18,569 nt of DNA from an uncultured Clostridiaceae bacterium (lineage in GTDB: Bacteria; Bacillota; Clostridia; Oscillospirales; Ruminococcaceae): NCBI GenBank assembly GCA_946411985.1, contig CAMKFY010000010.1, positions 1 to 18,569 of the forward strand, written 5' to 3'. Made by a program: the position numbers and the translations under genes. The stretch's first letter is position 1, and each line of letters starts with the position of its first letter. The notes under the pieces were generated by a model. It was not told where the DNA came from, searched no databases, and worked only from the letters and a program-made list of their open reading frames with translations. Shown here one piece after another: positions 1 through 6,589 of this stretch.

Positions 1-61
1 ATATTTTTTTGTTGTGCATTGTGCATGAATATTGCGGTGACTCTTTGTGCGAAATTGATAT

Positions 62-144
62 TGGTGCAGGTGAAGGGACTCGAACCCCCACGTTAAAAAC
101 ACTGGCTCCTAAGGCCAGCGCGTCTGCCATTCCGCCACACCTGC
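62..144 (-). tRNA. tRNA-Leu, anticodon UAG
   Basis: Read on the minus strand, a 7-bp acceptor stem GCAGGTG/CACCTGC closes the cloverleaf, followed by discriminator A and an encoded CCA. The anticodon stem CTGGC/GCCAG holds the 7-nt loop CTTAGGA, giving anticodon UAG at 109-111, which reads CUA-type leucine codons. The long variable region before the T arm is typical of class II tRNA-Leu. The T loop is TTCGAGT, with two G-U pairs in its stem. A consensus promoter lies directly upstream. The 61 bases beyond its 3' end, to the window edge, show no gene I can recognise. Confidence 0.96.
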
Positions 145-153
145 GCTAACAGC

Positions 154-182
154 ATTATACAACTATAAAAGTTAAATGTCAA
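154..182 (-). promoter_or_regulatory. Sigma-A type promoter for tRNA-Leu
   Basis: On the minus strand TTGACA (177-182) and TATAAT (154-159) are separated by exactly 17 bp. This is a perfect match to the vegetative consensus, starting just below the stop codon of the upstream gene. Transcription would begin near 147, just before the mature tRNA end, so the tRNA is probably transcribed from its own strong promoter. Confidence 0.85.
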
Positions 183-186
183 TATA

Positions 187-981
187 TTACTCAAAATTAT
201 ACACCTTGGCCACATATTTTTTCCTAATAACAAACCTATTTCTTCTAGAAATATATATATATCTAGAAAATAAAAATGCAACCAATAGCCCAAACATAAG
301 CACAAAAATGCCACCCAAAACAACTAAATATAAATTTTCCAGCGCTAACTGCAAAAGTTCGCCATCAAACTTAGAGCCACAGCCCACCCGTTTAGCCGTT
401 ATTAAAAATTTGTATAAACTTTTTGCAAAAGGAATCGGCATTAAAATATATATTTCTTCGCAAGCGCCTATATTTTTTATATTCTCGTTAAAATCGTATA
501 CAAGTTTCAAATTTTCAACCTTAAATTTTACATCTTCCCCTAAAATATTTATATTCAAAAATTCGCCTGCTTTAACATTTATTAAGCTATAAGCCATATT
601 TTCTAAAAAACAATCTTTATTTAATTTCAATATTAAATTATTAAAACTACAGCTACTAGTTTTAAACCCATTATTTTTATAATTTGGCTTAACATTGCTA
701 CAAAGCCTATCTGAATATATTGGCAACCGCACTCCAACTCCACTAAAAAAAACAAAACCTAAAACTCCGTCGCTACATTTTAAAAAAGAATTTAACGCGT
801 CACCACATTTTGAATAATTACCACACCCAGTTTTTTTTACATTAAAACTATATATTTTATTATAATTATGCAAGCTAATTAGCCTATTAACATTATAATA
901 AACGCCCATAGTAATAGGTATTAACAAAAATATAACACTTATAGAAAACATAAAATACACCAATAACCTCTTCAACTTCAT
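187..981 (-). CDS. Class C sortase-like membrane protein without the catalytic triad
   Basis: This 264-residue protein starts at the ATG at 981, chosen because AAGGAG sits 7 nt upstream; a longer frame to 1083 has no such site. It has one N-terminal membrane segment (about 6-28) and one C-terminal segment (about 217-238) followed by a basic tail, the class C (pilin-type) sortase layout. Family landmarks line up in order: GVGVRLPIY (81-89, as in 'IPKI..LPIY'), KAGEF..NILGEDVKFKVENLKLV (137-161, as in 'KKGD.F.I.VLG..L.Y.VD.I.VV') and ITAKRV (194-199, as in 'VRGKRI'). At the family's catalytic positions His aligns with N121, Cys with P182 and Arg with K191, so it cannot be a working transpeptidase. 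The family call rests on motif order and spacing, not a database search. No sortase substrate (pilin with LPxTG) is nearby. Its role is unknown. Confidence 0.68.
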   Translation of the reverse strand: MKLKRLLVYFMFSISVIFLLIPITMGVYYNVNRLISLHNYNKIYSFNVKKTGCGNYSKCGDALNSFLKCSDGVLGFVFFSGVGVRLPIYSDRLCSNVKPNYKNNGFKTSSCSFNNLILKLNKDCFLENMAYSLINVKAGEFLNINILGEDVKFKVENLKLVYDFNENIKNIGACEEIYILMPIPFAKSLYKFLITAKRVGCGSKFDGELLQLALENLYLVVLGGIFVLMFGLLVAFLFSRYIYISRRNRFVIRKKYVAKVYNFE

Positions 982-1155
982 ATTGCACTCCTTATTTAAA
1001 ACTTCGTACTTATTATTGGTGTTTTTGTTAAAATATAACAATAAACATATTAGCAACGCAACGTAAATAACACATGAACTCAAAAAAAATCCTTAAAAAT
1101 TAGAGCTAATTAAAAATAAATTTTCTATAGATTATAAATCAACTTAATAAAAACG

Positions 1156-1728
1156 TTAATATAACAAAAGCCTTCCGTAATCATTCCACTGCCCATAAAG
1201 CTCACCTTTTTTTGTGTAGTTTATAAATTTCTCTAATCTTAGCATATATAATTCTTTATTCCCCTTAACTTTTTGTATATTATAAAGCTTTATGCGATTA
1301 TATAGTGGTGGCTGATTTTTAAAATTAACCCATAATATATGTTCACCTTGCAATATCTTTAATATATCTGGCAATATACTAAACGGTTCATCTAAATTCG
1401 GCAGCTTCTTTAAGCCATGTTTAGTCATTCTACCTAGCCGTATCTGCCTTCTCGCGCGTTCTTTATTTAGCTCTGTCCAGTTACTATTTTTTTTACGTGG
1501 TGTAAATTTTTGCAAACATCTACCCTGGCTATCTTTTTTAAAAACGCTATCAATCCAACCAAAACATATAGCTTCCTCCACAGCGTCTAAATAGAAAAAT
1601 TCAAAATCTCTAGGGCGACCCATTTTACTATATATAAAACATTGATTTTGAGTCTCACAATTTAACTTGAGCCAATTTCTAAAATCTTGCCTTGTTTTAA
1701 CATCTTCTAAAAAATTTTTAATATCCAT
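1156..1728 (-). CDS. YdeI/OmpD-associated family protein
   Basis: This 190-residue soluble protein has an ATG at 1728 preceded by an AAAGGG ribosome site. The centre carries the family signature: LDAVEEAICFGWIDS (about 48-62), a QKF-TPRKKNSNWTELN block, then ERARRQIRLGRMTKHGLKK. This matches the family's 'LDAVEEALCFGWIDS...TPRKPKSNWSELN...GRMT..G' pattern. Members occur in many bacteria and are often annotated as bacteriocin-protection or YdeI/OmpD-associated proteins, but the biochemical activity is not settled. It stands between the terminator of the upstream operon and the sortase-like gene, with about 170 nt to the latter's start, so it may be monocistronic. Family membership is fairly certain; function is not inferred. 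Confidence 0.82.
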   Translation of the reverse strand: MDIKNFLEDVKTRQDFRNWLKLNCETQNQCFIYSKMGRPRDFEFFYLDAVEEAICFGWIDSVFKKDSQGRCLQKFTPRKKNSNWTELNKERARRQIRLGRMTKHGLKKLPNLDEPFSILPDILKILQGEHILWVNFKNQPPLYNRIKLYNIQKVKGNKELYMLRLEKFINYTKKGELYGQWNDYGRLLLY

Positions 1729-1800
1729 AAAACCCTTTTACATATTTTAATATATATACATTAACACAGCAAATTTAAAACTTCCAAATAACGCAAAGCC

Positions 1801-1835
1801 TAAAAACAGGGCTAACAACTAAATCTGTTAACCCT
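1801..1835 (-). terminator. Rho-independent terminator of the scaffold/GGGtGRT operon
   Basis: On the minus strand a 10-bp stem AGGGTTAACA/TGTTAGCCCT (one T-G pair) encloses an 8-nt loop and is followed by GTTTTT. It begins 9 nt after the stop codon of the GGGtGRT gene. This is the clearest intrinsic terminator in the window. Confidence 0.85.
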
Positions 1836-1843
1836 AAACTTTT

Positions 1844-2857
1844 TCAATTATTAGCTTCATAAACAGCCACGGCGCACTCCACAGTAGCCCCAACCATTGG
1901 GTTATTACCCATTCCAATAAGCCCCATCATCTCCACATGAGCAGGCACGGAAGAAGAGCCAGCAAACTGCGCGTCCCCATGCATTCTCCCCATAGAATCG
2001 GTTAGGCCATAAGAAGCAGGCCCCGCCGCCACATTGTCTGGGTGAAGCGTGCGCCCTGTTCCACCACCAGAAGCCACAGAAAAATATTTAACACCATTTT
2101 CAATGCACCATTTTTTATATGTGCCAGCCACTAAATGCTGAAATCGCGTGGGGTTTGTGGAATTGCCCGTTATAGAAACGTCTACCTTTTCATGCTGTAA
2201 AATAGCCACCCCTTCTCGCACATCATCTGCGCCAAAACACATAACCTTACTTCTATTGCCATCTGAAAATTTAATTTCTTTTATTATTTCAAGCTCGCCA
2301 CTATCGTAAACAAATTTGGTTTGCACATAGGTAAAACCATTAATTCGAGATATTATATATGCCGCATCTTTGCCAAGCCCGTTTAAAATCACCTTAAGCG
2401 GCTCTTTTCTTGCCCTGTTTGCTGCGTTTGCGATGCCCAGTGCGCCTTCAGCTGCAGCAAACGATTCATGGCCAGCCAAAAAACAAAAGCATCCAGTATC
2501 CTCGCTAAGAAGCATAGCGCCAAGGTTCCCATGCCCAAGCCCCACTTTGCGCTGATGGGCAACGGAGCCTGGTATGCAAAAAGCCTGCAACCCAATGCCT
2601 ATAAATTTTGCCGCTTCACTTGCTGTTTTAGCGCCGCTTTTTAATGCTATAGCAGTGCCTAAAGTGTAGGCCCATTTAGCATTTTCAAAAGCTATAGGCT
2701 GCACACTTTTAACTATATTCTTGCAATCTATTCCGCTTCTTAAGCAAACCGCATCCGCTTCCTCCAACGAATTAAACCCATACTTTGAAAGGCAATCATT
2801 TATTCCTTTAATTCTTCTCTCTTTGCCTTCAAAATTACTACTCTTAAAATCTTCCAT
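1844..2857 (-). CDS. GGGtGRT family protein
   Basis: This 337-residue protein has an ATG at 2857 with GGAGGAG about 8 nt upstream. It contains the motif GGGTGRT at residues 264-270, followed by LHPDN, which defines the uncharacterised 'GGGtGRT' family of anaerobic Firmicutes. Other glycine-rich stretches (LGHGNLGAM near 107-115, and GLIGMGNNPMVGA near the C terminus) and about nine cysteines, including CFC at 123-125, are visible. There are no membrane segments. It starts 14 nt after the stop of the IscU-like scaffold gene and ends at a terminator, so the two are co-transcribed. The context suggests a metal- or sulfur-related job, but no activity can be read from the sequence. The family call is very secure by motif. 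Confidence 0.92.
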   Translation of the reverse strand: MEDFKSSNFEGKERRIKGINDCLSKYGFNSLEEADAVCLRSGIDCKNIVKSVQPIAFENAKWAYTLGTAIALKSGAKTASEAAKFIGIGLQAFCIPGSVAHQRKVGLGHGNLGAMLLSEDTGCFCFLAGHESFAAAEGALGIANAANRARKEPLKVILNGLGKDAAYIISRINGFTYVQTKFVYDSGELEIIKEIKFSDGNRSKVMCFGADDVREGVAILQHEKVDVSITGNSTNPTRFQHLVAGTYKKWCIENGVKYFSVASGGGTGRTLHPDNVAAGPASYGLTDSMGRMHGDAQFAGSSSVPAHVEMMGLIGMGNNPMVGATVECAVAVYEANN

Positions 2858-2871
2858 GCAAAACTCCTCCT

Positions 2872-3561
2872 TTATTTTTTACGTGGGTCTATATATTCAT
2901 CTGCCTCATCAAATCTGCCGTATGTGGAAATATTGTCTTCATAAGCTTTTTTTGGGTCTTTTCCAGATTTTATATCTTCCAACATTTTGCCAACCTGCAC
3001 AAATTTATAACCAATAGGTTGCCCATCTTTAACGCCAACCTGCAAAATATATCCTTCTGCCATTTCAAGATATCGCACACCTTTTGCTTTTGTAGAAAAT
3101 ATAGTGCCCACCTGCGACCGCAAACCCTTGCCCAAATCTTCTAAAGCCGCGCCTATAGGAAGCCCTCCTTCAGAAAAAGCTGTTTGCGTTCTGCCATAAA
3201 CAAGTTGCTTAAATATTTCACGCATAGCCACATTTATAGCATCGCAAACAAGGTCTGTGTTTAATGCTTCAAGCAGGGTTTTGCCTGGTAATATTTCTCC
3301 CGCCATTGCAGCCGAATGCGTCATACCAGAACAGCCCACAGTTTCCACTAAAGCTTCCTCTATAACCCCGCCTTTAACGTTTAAGGTAAGTTTGCATGCG
3401 CCCTGCTGAGGAGCGCACCAGCCCACGCCATGAGAAAGCCCCGATATATCTGATATTTGGTATGCCTTAACCCACTTGCCCTCCTCCGGAATTGGAGCTG
3501 GCCCATTATTTGGCCCTTTTTTTAACACGCACATATTTTCTACTTCACAGGAATACTGCAT
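2872..3561 (-). CDS. IscU/NifU-N-like Fe-S scaffold protein, GGGtGRT-associated
   Basis: This 229-residue protein has an ATG at 3561 with AAGGAG 9 nt upstream. Residues about 36-120 resemble the IscU/NifU-N fold. GACKLTLNVKGGVIEEALVETVGCSG aligns with the 'ACGD..KL.I.....I..A...T.GC' region of IscU, and a third cysteine follows in LVCDA. The three scaffold-type cysteines would be C56, C77 and C106, with an additional C49. The protein is longer than IscU (about 128 residues): the N-terminal 35 residues and C-terminal 100 residues are extra and specific to this subfamily. Such proteins are normally encoded next to GGGtGRT genes, as here. It is presumably a cytoplasmic cluster- or sulfur-carrying scaffold; the cysteine desulfurase at the right end could supply sulfur, though it is not in the same operon. 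Confidence 0.85.
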   Translation of the reverse strand: MQYSCEVENMCVLKKGPNNGPAPIPEEGKWVKAYQISDISGLSHGVGWCAPQQGACKLTLNVKGGVIEEALVETVGCSGMTHSAAMAGEILPGKTLLEALNTDLVCDAINVAMREIFKQLVYGRTQTAFSEGGLPIGAALEDLGKGLRSQVGTIFSTKAKGVRYLEMAEGYILQVGVKDGQPIGYKFVQVGKMLEDIKSGKDPKKAYEDNISTYGRFDEADEYIDPRKK

Positions 3562-3596
3562 ATATTAAATCTCCTTTCAAAATAAAATATAAGTAA

Positions 3597-3625
3597 ATTT
3601 TACTATATTTATTTAAAACTTGCAA
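3597..3625 (-). promoter_or_regulatory. Putative promoter of the scaffold/GGGtGRT operon
   Basis: On the minus strand TTGCAA (3620-3625) and TAAAAT (3597-3602) are 17 bp apart, about 35 nt upstream of the scaffold gene start. It lies in the short gap after rny. The match is good, but the region is AT-rich, so chance similarity is possible. Confidence 0.55.
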
Positions 3626-3626
3626 C

Positions 3627-3654
3627 AAATGTTTAAATTTAACTTTAAACATTT
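3627..3654 (-). repeat. 11-bp inverted repeat at the end of rny
   Basis: AAATGTTTAAA and TTTAAACATTT form a perfect 11-bp stem with a 6-nt loop, overlapping the rny stop codon. The stem is almost all A-T, and the downstream sequence on the minus strand (GTTGCAAGTTTT) is a poor U-tract. It may be a weak terminator or a 3'-end stabilising hairpin. Confidence 0.45.
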
Positions 3655-5215
3655 ATTTAGCATATTCTTCCACTCTGCTTTCCCTTATAATGTTCACCTT
3701 TATCTGCCCAGGATAACTTAAATTATCTTCTATTTGCTTTACTATATTTCTGGCTAAAAGCAACATTTCGTCATCACTAATAATTTCAGGCTTTACAACA
3801 ATACGCACCTCTCTCCCTGCTTGCAACGCATAGGAGCTTTCTACGCCCTCAAAAGAATTTGCTATTTCTTCGAGCTTTTCTAGCCGCTTAATATAGCTTC
3901 CCAAATTTTCACATCGAGCACCAGGCCGCGCAGCAGAAATAGCATCAGCAGCCTGAACAATGCAAGCAAGAGTTGTAAGCGGCTCAACGTCACCGTGATG
4001 GGCTTCTATAGCGTGCACAACATCCAAACTCTCTTTATATTTTTTAGCTATATCCACGCCAATATGCACATGAGACCCTTCCACTTCATGGTTTAAAGCT
4101 TTGCCAATATCGTGCAAAAGGCCGGCTCTTCTTGCTAAAGCAGGCTCCACTCCCAATTCACTTGCCATCATGCCAGCAAGAGCAGCCACCTCCAAACTAT
4201 GGTTTAAAACATTCTGCCCATAGCTAGTTCTAAATTTTAAGCGGCCTATTGTATATATAAGGTCAGGGTTTACGCCCTGCACATTTGCTTCCATAACAGC
4301 ACGTTCACCCTCAGCTTTTATATCTTGTTCCACCTCCACCTTAGCCTTTTCCACAGCTTCTTCAATTTTAACAGGATGTATCCTGCCGTCTTCCATTAGC
4401 CTATTTAACGCAATGCGAGCTACTTCTCTTCTAACAGGGTCAAAACAAGACAAGGTTATAGCCTCAGGTGTGTCGTCTATTATAAGGTTTACTCCTGTTA
4501 AGCTTTCAAAAGATTTTATATTTCTGCCTTCTCTGCCTATTATTCTGCCCTTCATTTCGTCAGACCGTATAGGCACCACAGACACAACCACCTCGCCCAC
4601 ATATCCGCCAGCATAACGCGATATTGCGAGGCTCATTAAATTTCTTGCTTTTTGCTCCACCTCATCTTTAATTTTTTGATAGAAAACCTTAAGCCGCATA
4701 GCTTTCTCATGCGCTAACTCATTTTCAAAAACGTTAAGAAGTTGAGCGGCCGCCTGCTCCTTCGTCATGCCAGATATCTTCTCTAACATTGTCATTTGAT
4801 TTAATTTTATAAGCTCTGCTTCTTCCAACATTTTATCGGCCTGCGCTGCTTTAATTCGCAAACTTTCTTCTTTTTTTTCACATTGTTCAGATTTGCGCTC
4901 TATTGCCTCCTCCTTCTGCACAATTCTCTTTTCCTGAACACCAAGCTCATCACGCCTTAACTTAATTTCTCTTTCTAACTCCTCCCTTAACATATGAATT
5001 TCATCTTTGGCGTCTAAAACAGCCTGCTTTTTCTTAGTGTCTGCTTCTTTCTCTGCTTCTTCCAACATTTTCCTAGCATGCTCGGTGGCACTACCTATCT
5101 CGGCCTCTGCTATTTTCATTCTATATGTAATGCCAAACCGAAAAGAAAAAAAAGCAATAAATGCAAAAACAACCACAAACACCACTACAAGTAATATAAC
5201 AACAGATACACTCAA
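3653..5215 (-). CDS. rny: Ribonuclease Y
   Basis: This 520-residue protein is the usual length for RNase Y, the membrane-anchored endoribonuclease that starts mRNA decay in Firmicutes. An N-terminal membrane helix (about 4-28) is followed by a long charged coiled coil (about 33-190). Then comes a KH RNA-binding domain with GRIIGREG at 223-230, and an HD domain: H339, the HD pair H369-D370 in GLLHDIGKALNHE, H406-H407 in AHHGD, and D424. All expected metal ligands are present. The start is a TTG at 5215 with GGTGA about 8-12 nt upstream. It is preceded by an unusually long untranslated stretch with two candidate promoters, and followed by the Fe-S scaffold operon with its own promoter. Confidence 0.97.
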   Translation of the reverse strand: MSVSVVILLVVVFVVVFAFIAFFSFRFGITYRMKIAEAEIGSATEHARKMLEEAEKEADTKKKQAVLDAKDEIHMLREELEREIKLRRDELGVQEKRIVQKEEAIERKSEQCEKKEESLRIKAAQADKMLEEAELIKLNQMTMLEKISGMTKEQAAAQLLNVFENELAHEKAMRLKVFYQKIKDEVEQKARNLMSLAISRYAGGYVGEVVVSVVPIRSDEMKGRIIGREGRNIKSFESLTGVNLIIDDTPEAITLSCFDPVRREVARIALNRLMEDGRIHPVKIEEAVEKAKVEVEQDIKAEGERAVMEANVQGVNPDLIYTIGRLKFRTSYGQNVLNHSLEVAALAGMMASELGVEPALARRAGLLHDIGKALNHEVEGSHVHIGVDIAKKYKESLDVVHAIEAHHGDVEPLTTLACIVQAADAISAARPGARCENLGSYIKRLEKLEEIANSFEGVESSYALQAGREVRIVVKPEIISDDEMLLLARNIVKQIEDNLSYPGQIKVNIIRESRVEEYAK

Positions 5216-5530
5216 AAAAATTCACCACACTCGCTAACAGTTTATGAGTTAACAACGCTTAAAATACAAAACCTCATAAATATTAAAAACGCATTAAGGA
5301 ATCATAACACCAAAAAGCCGTTCTACCACTAAACACATTTTGGCAAAGCAATGCACCGCCAACTGCTTCTAGGTGTATAAGTTTGCACTATCTCCGTCCC
5401 TACCGCATATTACCCATGCTATTACAGCAAATTTTTATTATTAAACCAAACCCACCGCCTGCCAAAAGCGATAAGCTGTTACCCAACAAATTTAAGCAAA
5501 AAAACAACTGTATGCATAATACAAATCAAA
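5216..5530 (-). ncRNA. Candidate structured 5' leader or small RNA upstream of rny
   Basis: About 300 nt between the proximal promoter and the TTG start of rny contain no credible gene. The stretch 5290-5480 looks less AT-rich than other intergenic regions here and holds matching segments on the minus strand. TTTTGGCA (5460-5467) is complementary to TGCCAAAA (5338-5345), an 8-bp long-range pairing. GGTG...GTTTG can pair with CAAAC...CACC inside it, and there is a small hairpin GCAT/ATGC. A competing local stem TTGGC/GCCAA uses the same 3' arm. I do not recognise it as 6S, SRP, RNase P, tmRNA, a T-box or a known riboswitch. It could be a regulated leader of rny or a separate RNA. The structure was judged by eye only. 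Confidence 0.3.
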
Positions 5531-5533
5531 CAT

Positions 5534-5561
5534 ATTATACCCAAAACAAAACATCAAGCAA
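5534..5561 (-). promoter_or_regulatory. Putative proximal promoter of the rny leader
   Basis: On the minus strand TTGCTT (5556-5561) and TATAAT (5534-5539) are separated by 16 bp. Transcription from near 5527 would give a leader of about 310 nt before rny. The -10 is perfect; the -35 is moderate. Confidence 0.5.
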
Positions 5562-5629
5562 ATTAAAAACTTGCTAATAAAACACACAAAAAATTTATGA
5601 GTAAAGCGTTGTAAAAACGCAACAGCTAA

Positions 5630-5658
5630 ATTTTATTATAAATTTTAATAAAAGTCAA
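5630..5658 (-). promoter_or_regulatory. Putative distal promoter of the rny leader
   Basis: On the minus strand TTGACT (5653-5658) and TAAAAT (5630-5635) are exactly 17 bp apart. Transcription would start near 5623, with a small GCGTT/AACGC hairpin at the RNA 5' end. The remaining bases 5660-5841, up to the ttcA stop, are AT-rich and show nothing I can identify. Confidence 0.55.
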
Positions 5659-5841
5659 TACACAGCAACTAACGCCATAAAAACTAAACAATATCAAAAT
5701 AAAAATATAATTAATAATTCCCTAAAATCGTAAAACTAAACTAAAAAACATATCACGCAAATCTTTTCAAATTTGGATTCAACATAAAATTCGCCTAAGA
5801 ATATTTTTTCAACAAAACGTAATAATTTAGTAATAAGAAAG

Positions 5842-6555
5842 CTACCTGCCCCACCCATTAACGCCACTGCTTCTTAGCGCAGTAAATATTCTACACTTAA
5901 ACCCACTATCTTTAAGTTGCTGCTGTGTTAAAAAATTCTTAATCACCTGCCTATATGTGTTCCCATCTGCAGGGCAGCTATTTTTTATTGCAGTAAGGTT
6001 TAAACTTTTCAATGCTTTTTTTATACAATACTCAGGAGCAAACACAAGCGGCCTTATTAAATATAAATCATTATCTGAAAAATATGTAATAGGAGAAAAA
6101 CACGCAATTCTGCCTTCTGCGAACAAATTCATTATAAAAGTTTCAATAACATCATCAAAATTATGGCCAAATGCCACCTTATTGCAACCTTTTTTTTTGG
6201 CTATGCTGTTTATAACTCCCTTTCTCATTTTAGAGCATAAACTACAGGGGCGCGCCTCTTTTCTTACATTAAATATCAAATTCCCTATATTTGTTTTCTC
6301 AACAATATAACAAACATCATATCTACTACATATATTGTAAACTACGTCATATTGCACACTAGAATCTAAACCCATATCTACAGTTATAGCTATTATAGAT
6401 ATATCATATTTCAAAAATTTTTTTAACCTGCAAAGCCCCTCCAGCAACACCAAACTATCTTTGCCACCAGACACTCCAACAGCAATAACATCGCCATTTT
6501 CTATTAGCTTAAATTCTTTATTTGCTTTAACCATTTTACCTATTATATTTTGCAA
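5842..6555 (-). CDS. ttcA: TtcA-like tRNA 2-thiocytidine synthetase family ATPase
   Basis: I take the TTG at 6555 as the start because CGGAGG lies 6 nt upstream and it gives the family-typical N terminus MQNIIG; an in-frame ATG at 6570 lies upstream of that site. The resulting 237-residue protein has the PP-loop SGGKDS at 29-34, which binds ATP to adenylate the tRNA base. It also has the CxxC pair C104/C107, GHNFDD at 130-135, and a third cysteine C194 in NSCPADGNTYRQ. Three cysteines holding an Fe-S cluster are characteristic of TtcA, which thiolates cytidine 32 in tRNA; I infer the same substrate here. It is shorter than E. coli TtcA but normal for clostridial members. It is the last gene of the comEC-holA-MBOAT-DHHW-ttcA run, 34 nt after the DHHW gene. 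Confidence 0.85.
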   Translation of the reverse strand: MQNIIGKMVKANKEFKLIENGDVIAVGVSGGKDSLVLLEGLCRLKKFLKYDISIIAITVDMGLDSSVQYDVVYNICSRYDVCYIVEKTNIGNLIFNVRKEARPCSLCSKMRKGVINSIAKKKGCNKVAFGHNFDDVIETFIMNLFAEGRIACFSPITYFSDNDLYLIRPLVFAPEYCIKKALKSLNLTAIKNSCPADGNTYRQVIKNFLTQQQLKDSGFKCRIFTALRSSGVNGWGR

Positions 6556-6589
6556 AATAAACCTCCGCATAAATTTTAAAAATTAATAT

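Noticed and set aside
1..61. A second tRNA or other RNA at the left edge (TGTGCAT repeated twice)
   Set aside because: No acceptor/T-arm pairing or CCA could be found, and the repeat is too short to mean anything.
176..592. 138-codon plus-strand reading frame antisense to the sortase-like gene
   Set aside because: It is a mirror frame of a better-supported minus-strand gene with a ribosome site and family motifs, and its protein matches nothing I recognise.
187..981. Identification of the 264-residue membrane protein as a sporulation protein (YunB-like)
   Set aside because: Similar size and N-terminal helix, but no YunB motifs; the internal motif order and the C-terminal helix fit class C sortase far better.
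1082..1111. Possible terminator after the YdeI-family gene (AATTA-4-TAATT plus an 8-T run)
   Set aside because: The stem is only five A-T pairs and the T run is separated from it by about nine bases, so it is too weak to call.
5383..5577. 64-codon plus-strand frame in the gap upstream of rny
   Set aside because: No ribosome binding site, low-complexity Asn/Lys/Pro-rich product and no recognisable motif; more likely noise in the leader region.
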